From positions 3,389,001 through 3,453,000 of the forward strand of contig NZ_CP102268.1 of assembly GCF_025148285.1 (NCBI RefSeq): 64,000 nucleotides of DNA, written 5' to 3'. Position 1 is the first letter of the stretch, and each line of letters opens with the position of its first letter. The position numbers and the translations under genes were made by a program. The DNA comes from Marvinbryantia formatexigens DSM 14469 (GTDB lineage Bacteria; Bacillota; Clostridia; Lachnospirales; Lachnospiraceae). This document shows positions 1 through 8,091 of this stretch, in pieces. The notes below the pieces were generated by a model. That model saw only the letters and a list, made by a program, of their open reading frames with translations, did not search any database and had not been told where the DNA came from.

Positions 1-485
1 TGTGCTATCATACTCGCGCGCAAATCAGCGACGATTTTGCTTCTCAGTGTAATTTTATCCTTCACCGCCGGATTGCGCAGATCCAGATAGCGGTATTTCA
101 GACGGGTATTTTCGTCCGCCTCTTTGGAGCGGGCAATCTGGAACGGCAGCTCATTGTAGCGGCATTTGCCGAGCAGCTCGATTTTTTCCGGAACCACTTC
201 AATCTCACCGGTCGGGAGCGCCGCGTTTTTGCTGGAGCGCTCGCGCACCGTGCCGCAGACGGAAATCGTGGATTCGTAGTTGATTCCGTCCACGATATTC
301 ATCATTTCTTCCGTTTCAATAACGACCTGTGTAACGCCGTAATAGTCTCTCAAAATTAAAAATCCCAGATTTTTGCTTACTTTTCTGAGATTGTCAAACC
401 AGCCGACAATTTTCACCTGTGCGCCGACATCGCCGAGGCGGAGTGCGCCGCAGGTATGTGTTCTTCCCTGCATATCTTTAACCAT
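1..485 (-). CDS. aspS: Aspartyl-tRNA synthetase, N-terminal part (runs off the window)
   Basis: This charges tRNA-Asp (class II synthetase, cytoplasm). Only the first ~161 codons lie in the window. The reverse-strand translation shows the N-terminal anticodon-binding OB fold, with GRTHTCGALRLGDVG near the start, a VKIVGWFDNLRK segment and the family signature KYRYLDLRNP that links the OB fold to the catalytic domain. The ATG at 485 is preferred over the one at 473 because AGGAAAAGG lies directly upstream. A consensus promoter lies about 40 bases upstream. The catalytic motifs are outside the window, so completeness cannot be judged. Confidence 0.93.
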   Translation of the reverse strand, partial: MVKDMQGRTHTCGALRLGDVGAQVKIVGWFDNLRKVSKNLGFLILRDYYGVTQVVIETEEMMNIVDGINYESTISVCGTVRERSSKNAALPTGEIEVVPEKIELLGKCRYNELPFQIARSKEADENTRLKYRYLDLRNPAVKDKITLRSKIVADLRASMIA

Positions 486-524
486 CCTTTTCCTGCATGT
501 TTTCCACGCTAAATTTCGCTGTTC

Positions 525-553
525 ATTATACTATCTGGCGGGAAGGAAGTCAA
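525..553 (-). promoter_or_regulatory. Promoter for aspS
   Basis: On the minus strand, TTGACT (548-553) and TATAAT (525-530) are separated by exactly 17 bases. The predicted start of transcription is near 518, about 33 bases before the aspS ATG. The rest of 486-700 holds no convincing gene. Confidence 0.8.
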
Positions 554-704
554 TGTTTGGGCAGAAATTTATTCTCGCGGACAACGAGCCAGGCGGACAC
601 GGTCCAGGCTGTCCTCCCTTGCCGCATGCGGCAATTCCCATTGTACCTGTATGTCCATTTGGTTAAAGCTTTTCGGGGATTATGTACGAATTGATAAAAA
701 ATAC

Positions 705-753
705 TTGCGTTTATCGAACATAAGTTCTATAATAGAAGCAGAACTTATGTTCT
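705..753 (+). promoter_or_regulatory. SOS (LexA) regulated promoter with two operator boxes
   Basis: TTGCGT (705-710) and TATAAT (728-733) are spaced by 17 bases. A LexA-type box CGAACATAAGTTCT (715-728) fills the spacer and touches the -10. A second, AGAACTTATGTTCT (740-753), covers the expected start of transcription. Both fit the Gram-positive SOS consensus CGAAC-N4-GTTCG in the inner arms. Two boxes across the core promoter predict tight LexA repression and damage induction of the radical SAM gene starting at 837. Confidence 0.8.
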
Positions 754-836
754 TTTTGATGCCATGTATACGACAAAAATGTCCAGTGGATATTTTTTGA
801 GATTTATAGAAAGCATTTGGAAAAAGGAGACGCATC

Positions 837-2444
837 ATGGAAATTGTATCGGATATATCGCTGAAAGAAAAACTGCATATTCTGGCGGACGCGGCAAAGT
901 ATGATGTCGCCTGCACCTCCAGCGGGGTGGACCGGAAGGGAAAGGAGGGCTTTCTGGGAAATTCTGTCTCCTGTGGCATCTGCCACAGCTTTGCATCGGA
1001 TGGACGCTGTATTTCGCTTTTAAAGATTCTGCTGACGAATCACTGCGTGTATGATTGCAAATACTGCATCAACCGTGTATCGAACGATGTTGTGCGCACC
1101 GCATTCACACCGCAGGAAGTCTGCCAGCTGACGACGGAATTTTATAAACGGAATTATATAGAAGGATTGTTCTTAAGCTCTGGAATCTGGAAAAATCCGA
1201 CGTACACGATGGAGCAGATCTGCCAGACGCTCTATCTGCTGCGCACGGAATATAAGTTCAACGGGTATATTCATGTGAAAGCGATTCCGGGAGCGCCGGA
1301 GGAGCTGCTGGCGGCGGCAGGCTATCTGGCGGACCGCATGAGCGTCAATCTGGAGCTGCCGACGGGCGAGGGGCTGAAAAAGCTGGCGCCCAACAAAAGC
1401 CACCGGGCGATACTAAAACCGATGCGCATGATGACGGATACCATTGCCGGGCACCGGCTTGCGATTGGAAAGAGCGCGCAGATGGAGCGCAGCGGAGGCA
1501 ACCGCTACCTGTCGAACAGTATTTTCCGGACGGCGCAGCTTGAGCAGCAGGCGTCCGACGCGGAGAGAGGAAACTCCGGCGGGGCGTCATCTGCCACGGG
1601 TGCGGGAATGTCCGACGGGGCGGCATCTGCTACGGGTGCGGGAACGTCCGGCGGGTCGGCGACTGTTATGGGTGCGGGAACGTCCGTACAGAGGGATGAC
1701 GCGCGGCAGATCGTCATGCCGGAGAAGCCTGGCGCCTCCGGAGATTTTGCTCTGCCGGGCAGGCTGCGCAAAATGGACTGGAAGCGTCCCTTTGCGCCGG
1801 CAGGTCAGAGCACGCAGATGATTATCGGCGCGACGCCGGAGACAGATTACCATCTGCTGAAAACGACGCAGCATCTGTACCAGACCTACGATCTGAAGCG
1901 TGTGTTTTTTTCCGCCTATGTTCCGCTCAATGAGGACAGCGCGCTGCCGGCGCCAGGCACGCCTGCGCCGCTGCTGCGGGAGCACCGTCTGTACCAGGCG
2001 GACTGGCTGCTGCGCTTTTACGGGTTCCAGGCGGATGAGCTTCTCACGATAGAACGCCCCAATTTTAATGAGCAGCTCGACCCGAAATGCGACTGGGCGC
2101 TCCGCCATCTGGAATTGTTTCCGGTGGAGATCAACCGCGCTCCTTACGATATGATTCTGCGTGTTCCGGGCGTGGGGCCAAAATCTGCAATGCGGATCGT
2201 GCAGGCGCGCAGACACGGGGCACTCGATTTCCAGCATCTGAAGCGTATCGGGGTGGTGCTGAAGAGAGCGCATTATTTCATCACCTGCTCCGGAAAAATG
2301 ATGTACAGAACGCCGATAGAGGAGCAGTACATCACGCGCCAGCTCGTGGGCGCAAATCAGAAAGAAAACTGGCAGATTATGCATCAGAATGAGCAGAGCT
2401 TCCGGCAGATGTCACTGTTCGATGATTTTCAGATGCAGGTATAA
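837..2444 (+). CDS. Putative DNA modification/repair radical SAM protein
   Basis: This matches the radical SAM family that is always paired with a DUF4130 protein and annotated as putative DNA modification/repair. The 535-residue product has a CX3CX2C cluster-binding motif at C70, C74 and C77 (CVYDCKYCINR) and a C-terminal helix-hairpin-helix DNA-binding motif (VPGVGPKSAMRIVQARR). The family is usually about 410-430 residues. The extra length is mostly a low-complexity insert at residues ~238-315 built from three 12-residue repeats. The start has GGAG eight bases upstream. The partner gene begins 51 bases downstream, and two LexA boxes sit on the promoter. DNA repair is a family-level inference; the reaction is unknown. 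Confidence 0.88.
   Translation: MEIVSDISLKEKLHILADAAKYDVACTSSGVDRKGKEGFLGNSVSCGICHSFASDGRCISLLKILLTNHCVYDCKYCINRVSNDVVRTAFTPQEVCQLTTEFYKRNYIEGLFLSSGIWKNPTYTMEQICQTLYLLRTEYKFNGYIHVKAIPGAPEELLAAAGYLADRMSVNLELPTGEGLKKLAPNKSHRAILKPMRMMTDTIAGHRLAIGKSAQMERSGGNRYLSNSIFRTAQLEQQASDAERGNSGGASSATGAGMSDGAASATGAGTSGGSATVMGAGTSVQRDDARQIVMPEKPGASGDFALPGRLRKMDWKRPFAPAGQSTQMIIGATPETDYHLLKTTQHLYQTYDLKRVFFSAYVPLNEDSALPAPGTPAPLLREHRLYQADWLLRFYGFQADELLTIERPNFNEQLDPKCDWALRHLELFPVEINRAPYDMILRVPGVGPKSAMRIVQARRHGALDFQHLKRIGVVLKRAHYFITCSGKMMYRTPIEEQYITRQLVGANQKENWQIMHQNEQSFRQMSLFDDFQMQV
1581..1688 (+). repeat. Three 36-bp in-frame tandem repeats inside the radical SAM gene
   Basis: Units at 1581-1616, 1617-1652 and 1653-1688 each contain GGGTGCGGGAA(T/C)GTCC at the same phase. 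They encode 12-residue repeats around (A/M)(T/M)GAG(M/T)S. They lie between the radical SAM core and the C-terminal half and look like a disordered linker expansion. Confidence 0.75.
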
Positions 2445-2495
2445 ATTACATGCACAGACGGCGGGAGCGTCTGCGGGAAAGGGAGGAAGAGAAAC

Positions 2496-3302
2496 ATGAC
2501 CGTTTATACATGCGGGGAATCATTTGAGGAAATGATGACCTGTATTTATGAGGCGTGGGCGGGCAGAAGAGGGCACGCCAATATAAAACTGCAACTGGAG
2601 CCGGTCGACCAGCCGGAGCTGTTCTGCGAATATCTGTCTGTGTGCGCGGATGCGGAGAAAGCAGAGAAGGTGGTCCGCGCCATCCGGCAGAAAATTTCCG
2701 CGGAGGCATACCGGCAGGTGTTTTATGCGGCAATGTCTGTCTTTCCGGACAGGCTGGAGGCGATTTACCGTTTTCTGATTCTGGGTTTTGCCTGCGGAGC
2801 GAAGGTAACGCATATGCTTTCGGAGCCGTCTGTGATGCGCGTGCTGGAGCTGAGCCGCAAATGCAGTAATGAAATGCATTACTTCCGGGAGTTTACCAGA
2901 TTTACGGCAATAGATACAGCTCCCGGAGGGCAGGTCTTTGGCACGGGGGAGGAATTTTCATCTGAAAAAGTGTATGTCGCCCATATTGAACCAAAGTGCA
3001 ATATTACAGCGCTGACCGCCGGACATTTTGCGGACCGGATGCCGTCGGAGCACTGGATGATTATTGACGATAACCGCCGGATCGCGGCAGTGCATCCGAA
3101 GAACCAGCCGTTTTATATGACGGCGCTCTCCGGTGCGGAAATGCAGCGACTGGCAGAGACGGAGCAGCGGGGAGACTGCTTCACAGAACTCTGGCAGGAG
3201 TTTTTCCGGACCATCGGGATTCGGGAGAGAAGGAATGAAAAATGTCAGAAAAATCTGATGCCGCTCTGGTACCGTAAGCATATGACGGAATGCAGACAGT
3301 AA
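2496..3302 (+). CDS. DUF4130 protein, partner of the radical SAM DNA-repair protein
   Basis: This 268-residue protein belongs to the TIGR03915/DUF4130 family (probable DNA metabolism protein), found next to the radical SAM gene in many Firmicutes. The N-terminal part contains the typical YTCGESFEEMMTCIYEAW opening. The C-terminal part has the conserved EPKCNITALTAGHFADRMP and WMIIDDNRRIAAVHP segments and ends in an LWYRKHMTEC tail. DUF4130 resembles uracil-DNA-glycosylase-linked regions, but no activity is established. GGGAGG lies well placed before the ATG. It shares the SOS promoter with the upstream gene. Confidence 0.85.
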   Translation: MTVYTCGESFEEMMTCIYEAWAGRRGHANIKLQLEPVDQPELFCEYLSVCADAEKAEKVVRAIRQKISAEAYRQVFYAAMSVFPDRLEAIYRFLILGFACGAKVTHMLSEPSVMRVLELSRKCSNEMHYFREFTRFTAIDTAPGGQVFGTGEEFSSEKVYVAHIEPKCNITALTAGHFADRMPSEHWMIIDDNRRIAAVHPKNQPFYMTALSGAEMQRLAETEQRGDCFTELWQEFFRTIGIRERRNEKCQKNLMPLWYRKHMTECRQ

Positions 3303-3438
3303 ATATATTTTTACTTGCTTTTCCCGCAATGCCCTGTTATATTTGACTGGGAAAGATATATCAGAAAAGCGGTATTTTCAGCGGATATGGGCGCGGAAGA
3401 GACCGCGGACGTGGCATTTTGGAAAGGGGGAGTACCGT

Positions 3439-3609
3439 ATGCCGGTATGTGATTATGAAGTGGTGATGATTGACGGTGATTATGCGCATCTTCGCAGACT
3501 GGAGGACGACGGGGAAACGAAGCTGGTAGCGCGTGCGCTGCTTCCGCCGGAAATCCGGGAGGGAAGCATTCTGCATTATGAGATGCTGCAGTACAGTATC
3601 ATCGGATGA
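3439..3609 (+). CDS. Small DUF3006-like protein
   Basis: The 56-residue product (start MPVCDYEVVMIDGDYAH) resembles DUF3006 proteins: a short beta-rich domain in which a GDYA motif is followed by an acidic Glu-Asp-Asp turn, then LLPPEIREGSILHYE. The start at 3439 has GGGGGAG seven bases upstream; the frame opens earlier at 3343, but that extension is rich in Arg/Trp and lacks a ribosome site. Function is unknown. It sits between the DNA-repair pair and a DUF2284 gene, all on one strand. Confidence 0.6.
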   Translation: MPVCDYEVVMIDGDYAHLRRLEDDGETKLVARALLPPEIREGSILHYEMLQYSIIG

Positions 3610-3687
3610 GCGGACTGCGGGAGTCTGCCAGAGTTTCCGGCAGAGGGCTTTCGTGCGGTTGGCGCCTGAATGAAGCGGGGGATAAAA

Positions 3688-4227
3688 ATGACAGAGAAGG
3701 AAATGAAGGAACTTGCCCTGGCGGAAGGATTTACAGAGGCAGAGATTATAGAGACAGAGGAGCTGACGTTTATACATAGCCTGCGCGCATGCTGCGAGGC
3801 GAATGAATGCGGAAATTACGGAAGAAATTATGCCTGTCCACCCGACTGCGGAAGTCCGGAGGCGATGGAAGCACGGGTAAGACAATACCGGAAGGCGCTG
3901 GTTCTGCAGACTGTCCAGCAGGTAGACGATATTATGGACAGCGCGCAGACAAAAGAGGCAAAGAAGTTTCATAATATGATATCCTGGGAGCTGATAGGAA
4001 GGCTGCGGGAGGAGGGGCTGGAGGGACTGCCGGTTATGGCGGGACCGTGTTCTGCATGTGCCGTCTGCGCAAAAACGGAAGGAAAGCCATGCCGTTTCCC
4101 GGAAAAGATTGCCTCCTGTCTTTCCGCCTACTGTATTCATGCGGCGGACATGGCGGAAAAATGCGGGATGGACTACTGGTGCGGAAGAAGCAGAGTGGCG
4201 TTTTTCAGTATATATCTGTTTAATTAG
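3688..4227 (+). CDS. DUF2284 domain, predicted metal-binding protein
   Basis: The 179-residue protein is rich in cysteine (CCEANECGNYGRNYACPP, GPCSACAVCAKTEGKPC). This spacing is typical of DUF2284, a family thought to bind metal or an iron-sulfur cluster and often called a predicted metal-binding protein. The ATG at 3688 is chosen because GCGGGGGAT precedes it; an in-frame ATG at 3670 lacks such a site. It is followed after 16 bases by the BMP-family gene. Role unknown. Confidence 0.8.
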   Translation: MTEKEMKELALAEGFTEAEIIETEELTFIHSLRACCEANECGNYGRNYACPPDCGSPEAMEARVRQYRKALVLQTVQQVDDIMDSAQTKEAKKFHNMISWELIGRLREEGLEGLPVMAGPCSACAVCAKTEGKPCRFPEKIASCLSAYCIHAADMAEKCGMDYWCGRSRVAFFSIYLFN

Positions 4228-4243
4228 ATAAAGGAGAATGTTG

Positions 4244-6163
4244 ATGAGTTTAGAAGAATATGGGAAAGCATTAAAGCTTGGCAAGAAAGAGGTTGCCGCG
4301 AGGTCGGCAAGGGGACTGTATCCTTATCTGGAGGTGCTCGACGATATTCCGGAGGCGGCGAATTCCATCATGGAATATCCGCTGGGACTGGTGCAGATTC
4401 CGACGGACCAGATCGTCGGTACGAAAACAGAGGGCAGAAGCAAGGCATTTGCCGCAAATTTTATGCCGGTTCTGTCAGAGTATTCCGAGTTTGCGCGCAA
4501 GTGGGCGAATCTCTGCGAATCGCATCTGACGGAGGGAATCCGCGACCCGATTAAAGCCTACGAATTCATGAATAAGTTTTACGTTCTGGAAGGAAATAAG
4601 CGCGTCAGTGTGCTGAAATATTTTGACGCGGTATCGATTCCGGGTACGGTTACGCGCATTGTTCCGCCGCGCACCGAGGAGAAAGAAAATAAAATTTATT
4701 ATGAATTTATGGATTTTTACAATCTTTCCAGCGTGAATTACATCTATTTTTCCGAGGAAGGACGCTTTGCGAAGCTGCAGAGGCTGCTGGGCAAGCAGCC
4801 CGATGAGATGTGGACGGACGAGGACCGCCAGACCTTCAGCTCGCTGTATTCCAGCTTCAGCTCCGGTTACCGGGCAATGGGTGGGGATAAGCTGGGGATT
4901 ACGGTCGGCGACGCTTTCCTGGACTTCATAGAGATTCAGGGCTACGACGAGCTGGATAAGATGACCACCTCGGAATTTAAGGAGACGCTGGCAAAGAGCT
5001 GGAAGGTGTTTGACACCCTGGCGGACAGCGATGCGGTGGAAATCCAGATGACCCCGAAGGAAAACAAAAAGCCGCTTCTGCAGCGTCTGATTCCGCTCAG
5101 CTCGCCGGAGCTGAAGATAGCCTTTGTGCATGAGACGGACCCGCAGAAATCGGGCTGGACATATGCGCACGACCTTGGCAGAATGCACCTGGAGCAGGTT
5201 TTTCCGGACCAGGTGAAAATCAGGGAATATCATATGGAGGAGCAGAGTGAGAAGGCGGCGGAGGCGATGATCAACCGCGCGGTGCAGGATGGCAGCACGC
5301 TGATTTTCACGACTTCGCCGGTGCTTGCACACGCCAGCATCAAGGCGGCGATGGAGTATCCGGATGTAAAAATTCTGAACTGTTCGCTGCTTGCCAGTCA
5401 CGGTTACATCCGTACCTACAGCGCAAGAATGTATGAGGCGAAATTCCTTATCGGCGCGATTGCCGGGGCAATGGCGGAAAACAACCGCATCGGCTATATG
5501 GCGGACTATCCGATTTACGGTACGGTTGCCAATGTCAACGCTTTTGCGCTGGGGGCGAAAATGGTAAATCCGCGGGCAAAGATCTATGTGGAGTGGACGG
5601 CAAAGAAAAACGTGGATATTTACGAGCATTTCCGGGAGCAGGGCGTTTCCTATGTGTCGGGAAGAGATATCATTATTCCGGGCAAGAGCCAGGGCTCGCG
5701 TCATTTCGGGCTGTTTAAGCTGGATGAGGTGTCGCCGCACAATCTTGCCATGCCAATCTGGCACTGGGGCAAATTTTATGAGAAGATGATTCGTCAGATT
5801 CTGAGCGGTACCTGGAAAAATGAGGAGAACTCCAGAGTAAAAACGGTGAATTACTGGTGGGGTATGTCCTCCGGCATGGTCGATGTTATCTGTTCACAGA
5901 ATCTGCCGCTGGGAACCTCCAGACTGGTGGAGCTTCTGAAGAACACGATCAGCTCCGGAGAATTCAATCCGTTTTCCGGCGTTCTGTATTCGCAGGACGG
6001 TCCGATACAGGAGGACGGCGACGACGTTCTGACGCCGGAGAAAATCATCACGATGGACTGGCTTGCGGAAAATGTGATTGGAGAAATACCGAAAATTGCC
6101 GATTTGCAGGAGAAGGCAAGGGCGGTTGTGCTGCAGCAGGGCGTCGAGTCAACAGAAGAATAA
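4244..6163 (+). CDS. BMP-family ligand-binding protein with N-terminal ParB-like region, cytoplasmic
   Basis: The 639-residue product has two parts. Residues ~20-125 end in FYVLEGNKRVSVLKYF, which resembles the catalytic-loop motif of ParB/Srx-type domains. Residues ~285-570 match the basic membrane protein (BMP/PnrA/Med) fold: KIAFVHETDPQKSGWTYAHD, later FLIGAIAGAMAENNRIGYMADYP. BMP proteins are normally exported lipoproteins that bind nucleosides. This one has no signal peptide or lipobox, so it is probably an intracellular sensor or enzyme like Bacillus Med. AAGGAG stands seven bases before 4244; the ATG at 4238 is too close to it. No ABC transporter genes are nearby. Confidence 0.78.
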   Translation: MSLEEYGKALKLGKKEVAARSARGLYPYLEVLDDIPEAANSIMEYPLGLVQIPTDQIVGTKTEGRSKAFAANFMPVLSEYSEFARKWANLCESHLTEGIRDPIKAYEFMNKFYVLEGNKRVSVLKYFDAVSIPGTVTRIVPPRTEEKENKIYYEFMDFYNLSSVNYIYFSEEGRFAKLQRLLGKQPDEMWTDEDRQTFSSLYSSFSSGYRAMGGDKLGITVGDAFLDFIEIQGYDELDKMTTSEFKETLAKSWKVFDTLADSDAVEIQMTPKENKKPLLQRLIPLSSPELKIAFVHETDPQKSGWTYAHDLGRMHLEQVFPDQVKIREYHMEEQSEKAAEAMINRAVQDGSTLIFTTSPVLAHASIKAAMEYPDVKILNCSLLASHGYIRTYSARMYEAKFLIGAIAGAMAENNRIGYMADYPIYGTVANVNAFALGAKMVNPRAKIYVEWTAKKNVDIYEHFREQGVSYVSGRDIIIPGKSQGSRHFGLFKLDEVSPHNLAMPIWHWGKFYEKMIRQILSGTWKNEENSRVKTVNYWWGMSSGMVDVICSQNLPLGTSRLVELLKNTISSGEFNPFSGVLYSQDGPIQEDGDDVLTPEKIITMDWLAENVIGEIPKIADLQEKARAVVLQQGVESTEE

Positions 6164-6190
6164 CGGAAAACCGGATATAGGAGGTCCGGT

Positions 6191-6214
6191 ATGGAAGGAA
6201 TACTGGACATATGA
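6191..6214 (+). CDS. Seven-codon leader peptide coupled to the phosphoesterase gene
   Basis: The best ribosome site in this gap, AGGAGG at ~6180-6185, is ideally spaced for the ATG at 6191, not for the gene start at 6211. The mini-ORF encodes MEGILDI and ends at a TGA that overlaps the downstream ATG (ATGA). This suggests that the phosphoesterase is translated by reinitiation. Confidence 0.4.
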   Translation: MEGILDI

Positions 6215-6831
6215 AAATACTTGCGATTGCAGATGAAGAATCCAAATATCTGTGGGATTATTATGAAAGGAATAAGCTGGAAGGAGTGGACCTGATACTT
6301 TCGGCAGGAGATCTGAAGCCGGAATATCTGTCCTTCTTGACAACCATGTATGCGATTCCGGTGCTCTATGTGCCGGGAAATCATGACGATAAGTATGAGC
6401 AGCATCCGCCGGAGGGTTGTATCTGCGTGGACGACGATATCTATGTCCACGATGGCATCCGTATCCTGGGGCTGGGCGGTTCCATGCGTTACCGCACGGG
6501 CGGAAACCAGTATACGGACCAGCAGATGCACCGGCGTGTCCGCAGACTCTGGTGGAAGCTGAAGAAAAATAAAGGCTTTGACATTCTGCTGACGCATTCG
6601 CCCGCCTACCAGCTGAACGATGGCAGGGACCTGCCGCACCAGGGCTTTCAGGATTTTGTCTATCTGATGGAAAAATACAATCCGCGTTTTTTCATCCACG
6701 GTCATGTGCATGTGACATACGGGCGTCAGCACAAACGCTATGACAAATACCAGAACACCCATATCATCAATGCATATGAAAGATGCATCTTCGATTATGA
6801 TGATGAAAATCTGAAGGACCATATCCGTTAG
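6211..6831 (+). CDS. Calcineurin-like metallophosphoesterase
   Basis: The 206-residue cytoplasmic protein has the metallophosphoesterase motif set: an altered first motif (ADEES), GDL (LILSAGDLKP), GNHDD (YVPGNHDDKY), THSPAY and HGHVH. This arrangement coordinates two metals for phosphoester hydrolysis. The substrate cannot be read from sequence. The usual first motif D-x-H is replaced by D-E-E, which may change metal use. The start overlaps the stop of a seven-codon leader ORF. Confidence 0.88.
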   Translation: MKILAIADEESKYLWDYYERNKLEGVDLILSAGDLKPEYLSFLTTMYAIPVLYVPGNHDDKYEQHPPEGCICVDDDIYVHDGIRILGLGGSMRYRTGGNQYTDQQMHRRVRRLWWKLKKNKGFDILLTHSPAYQLNDGRDLPHQGFQDFVYLMEKYNPRFFIHGHVHVTYGRQHKRYDKYQNTHIINAYERCIFDYDDENLKDHIR

Positions 6832-6872
6832 GTACTGTCGCGGCAGAAGGAAGTCCTGCGGGGATGCAGGCT

Positions 6873-6942
6873 GCAGCGCGGAAAAAAGAACTCGCAGATA
6901 TGCGGACCGCAGCGCGGAAAAAAGAACTCGCAGATATGCGGA
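6873..6942 (+). repeat. Two tandem ~34-bp repeats (period 36) between convergent genes
   Basis: The unit GCAGCGCGGAAAAAAGAACT plus 14 further identical bases occurs at 6873-6906 and 6909-6942. It lies in the gap between the phosphoesterase and the patatin gene, which end facing each other. A GCCCTGCC/GGCAGGGC hairpin follows near 7015-7033 and may serve as a weak terminator. Confidence 0.7.
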
Positions 6943-7040
6943 TTGCCGCGGAAGGACAGAGCAGCGCGGATGTGCAGAACGTCCGGCGGGCGCAGGCACA
7001 CCCGGCATCCATGAGCCCTGCCGAGGCAGGGCGCGCCGGA

Positions 7041-7880
7041 CTACACTCCGAAGAATTTCTGTATCCGCGGCAGCGCTTTTTTGGCGTCGTGCCTGCCGAG
7101 CATATACATCAGACGGATTTTTTCGCGGTCCTTTTCCATGCGGTGAACGTGCAGGTCACGGCTGGGACGGATAACGAGAATTTCTCCGGCGGCTTCCTCC
7201 TTTTTGATTCTGGCAAGTGTTTCGTTATACTGCTGCGGACGGTCGAGCAGTGCTTTGCGGAAGTTCGGATATTTCCGGTAAGCGTCTACTTTGTCGAGGC
7301 GGGAGCCGTGCTTCTGATAGCCGTCTACCTGTGTCAGTACCACCAGGTTGCGGTTGAAGCCCAGCGACTGGAAGGCTTCCAGCGGAATGCTGTCGGCAAC
7401 GCCTCCATCCAGATACGGGGTGCCGTTCAGATAAACCGGTCTGGAAACATACGGCATAGATGCGGAAGCGCGCATACAGTCAATCTGACGATGGAGGTCT
7501 GTACAGCGGATATATTCCGCTTTTCCGGTTTTCATGTTCGTGCAGGTTACATAAAATTCGATACCGGAGGTAATAAATTTCTGGTAGTCGAACGGGTCCA
7601 GCCGCTCCGGAATTTCCTGGTAGCAGAAACGGGTATTGACAATGTTTCCGGTGAGAAGCAGTGAACGGAAGCTCATAAACCGCCAGCTTTTGCAGTATTT
7701 CATGTAATAACGGATGCTGCGCCTGGGCTGATGGGATACATACGAGCATCCGTGGATAGCTCCGGCGGATACGCCGATTACGCCGTCCGTATAAATATCA
7801 TTTTCCATCAGAATATCCAGTACGCCTGCGGTATAAATGCCGCGCATGGCGCCTCCCTCTAATACAAGTCCTGTTTTCAT
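7041..7880 (-). CDS. Patatin-like phospholipase
   Basis: The 279-residue protein carries the patatin catalytic set: oxyanion-hole GGAMRG (residues 9-14), nucleophile elbow GVSAG with S38, and catalytic Asp in YLDGG at D158. These enzymes hydrolyse acyl esters of lipids with a Ser-Asp dyad. There is no signal peptide, so it acts in the cytoplasm or on the inner membrane face. GGGAGG precedes the ATG, and a TATAAT lies upstream. It resembles the YjjU-type bacterial subgroup of about 280 residues. Confidence 0.9.
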   Translation of the reverse strand: MKTGLVLEGGAMRGIYTAGVLDILMENDIYTDGVIGVSAGAIHGCSYVSHQPRRSIRYYMKYCKSWRFMSFRSLLLTGNIVNTRFCYQEIPERLDPFDYQKFITSGIEFYVTCTNMKTGKAEYIRCTDLHRQIDCMRASASMPYVSRPVYLNGTPYLDGGVADSIPLEAFQSLGFNRNLVVLTQVDGYQKHGSRLDKVDAYRKYPNFRKALLDRPQQYNETLARIKKEEAAGEILVIRPSRDLHVHRMEKDREKIRLMYMLGRHDAKKALPRIQKFFGV

Positions 7881-7933
7881 AAAATGCCTCCCTGTCTGTA
7901 AATATGAATATAATGTCTGGAAGATATGCTGTT

Positions 7934-7962
7934 ATTATACACCATCTGCTTCGGATTTTAAA
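7934..7962 (-). promoter_or_regulatory. Probable promoter for the patatin gene
   Basis: The minus strand has a perfect TATAAT (934-939 of this kilobase, i.e. 7934-7939) with a poor -35 (TTTAAA, 7957-7962) at 17-base spacing. It lies about 55 bases before the ATG at 7880. Confidence 0.5.
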
Positions 7963-7997
7963 TATTATTTTGCTGTCACTGCCAGGTGAGGATTTTG

Positions 7998-8026
7998 TTG
8001 AAACAGCATATTATGCATGCTACTAT
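7998..8026 (+). promoter_or_regulatory. Promoter for the alkyltransferase gene
   Basis: TTGAAA (7998-8003) and TACTAT (8021-8026) are separated by 17 bases and precede the gene starting at 8092 by about 65 bases. Confidence 0.55.
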
Positions 8027-8091
8027 GAAATCATAGAAGTAAGGTATGCGGATCAAAGAGAGTATTTGTGGCAAAGAGGGGAAAGAAAAAT

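Noticed and set aside
1587-2384. Long open frame on the minus strand opposite the radical SAM gene
   Set aside because: It mirrors a GC-rich coding strand, has no ribosome site and no family features.
6864-7664. Plus-strand open frame opposite the patatin gene
   Set aside because: Antisense shadow of a well supported patatin; its N-terminal part is only the tandem repeat.
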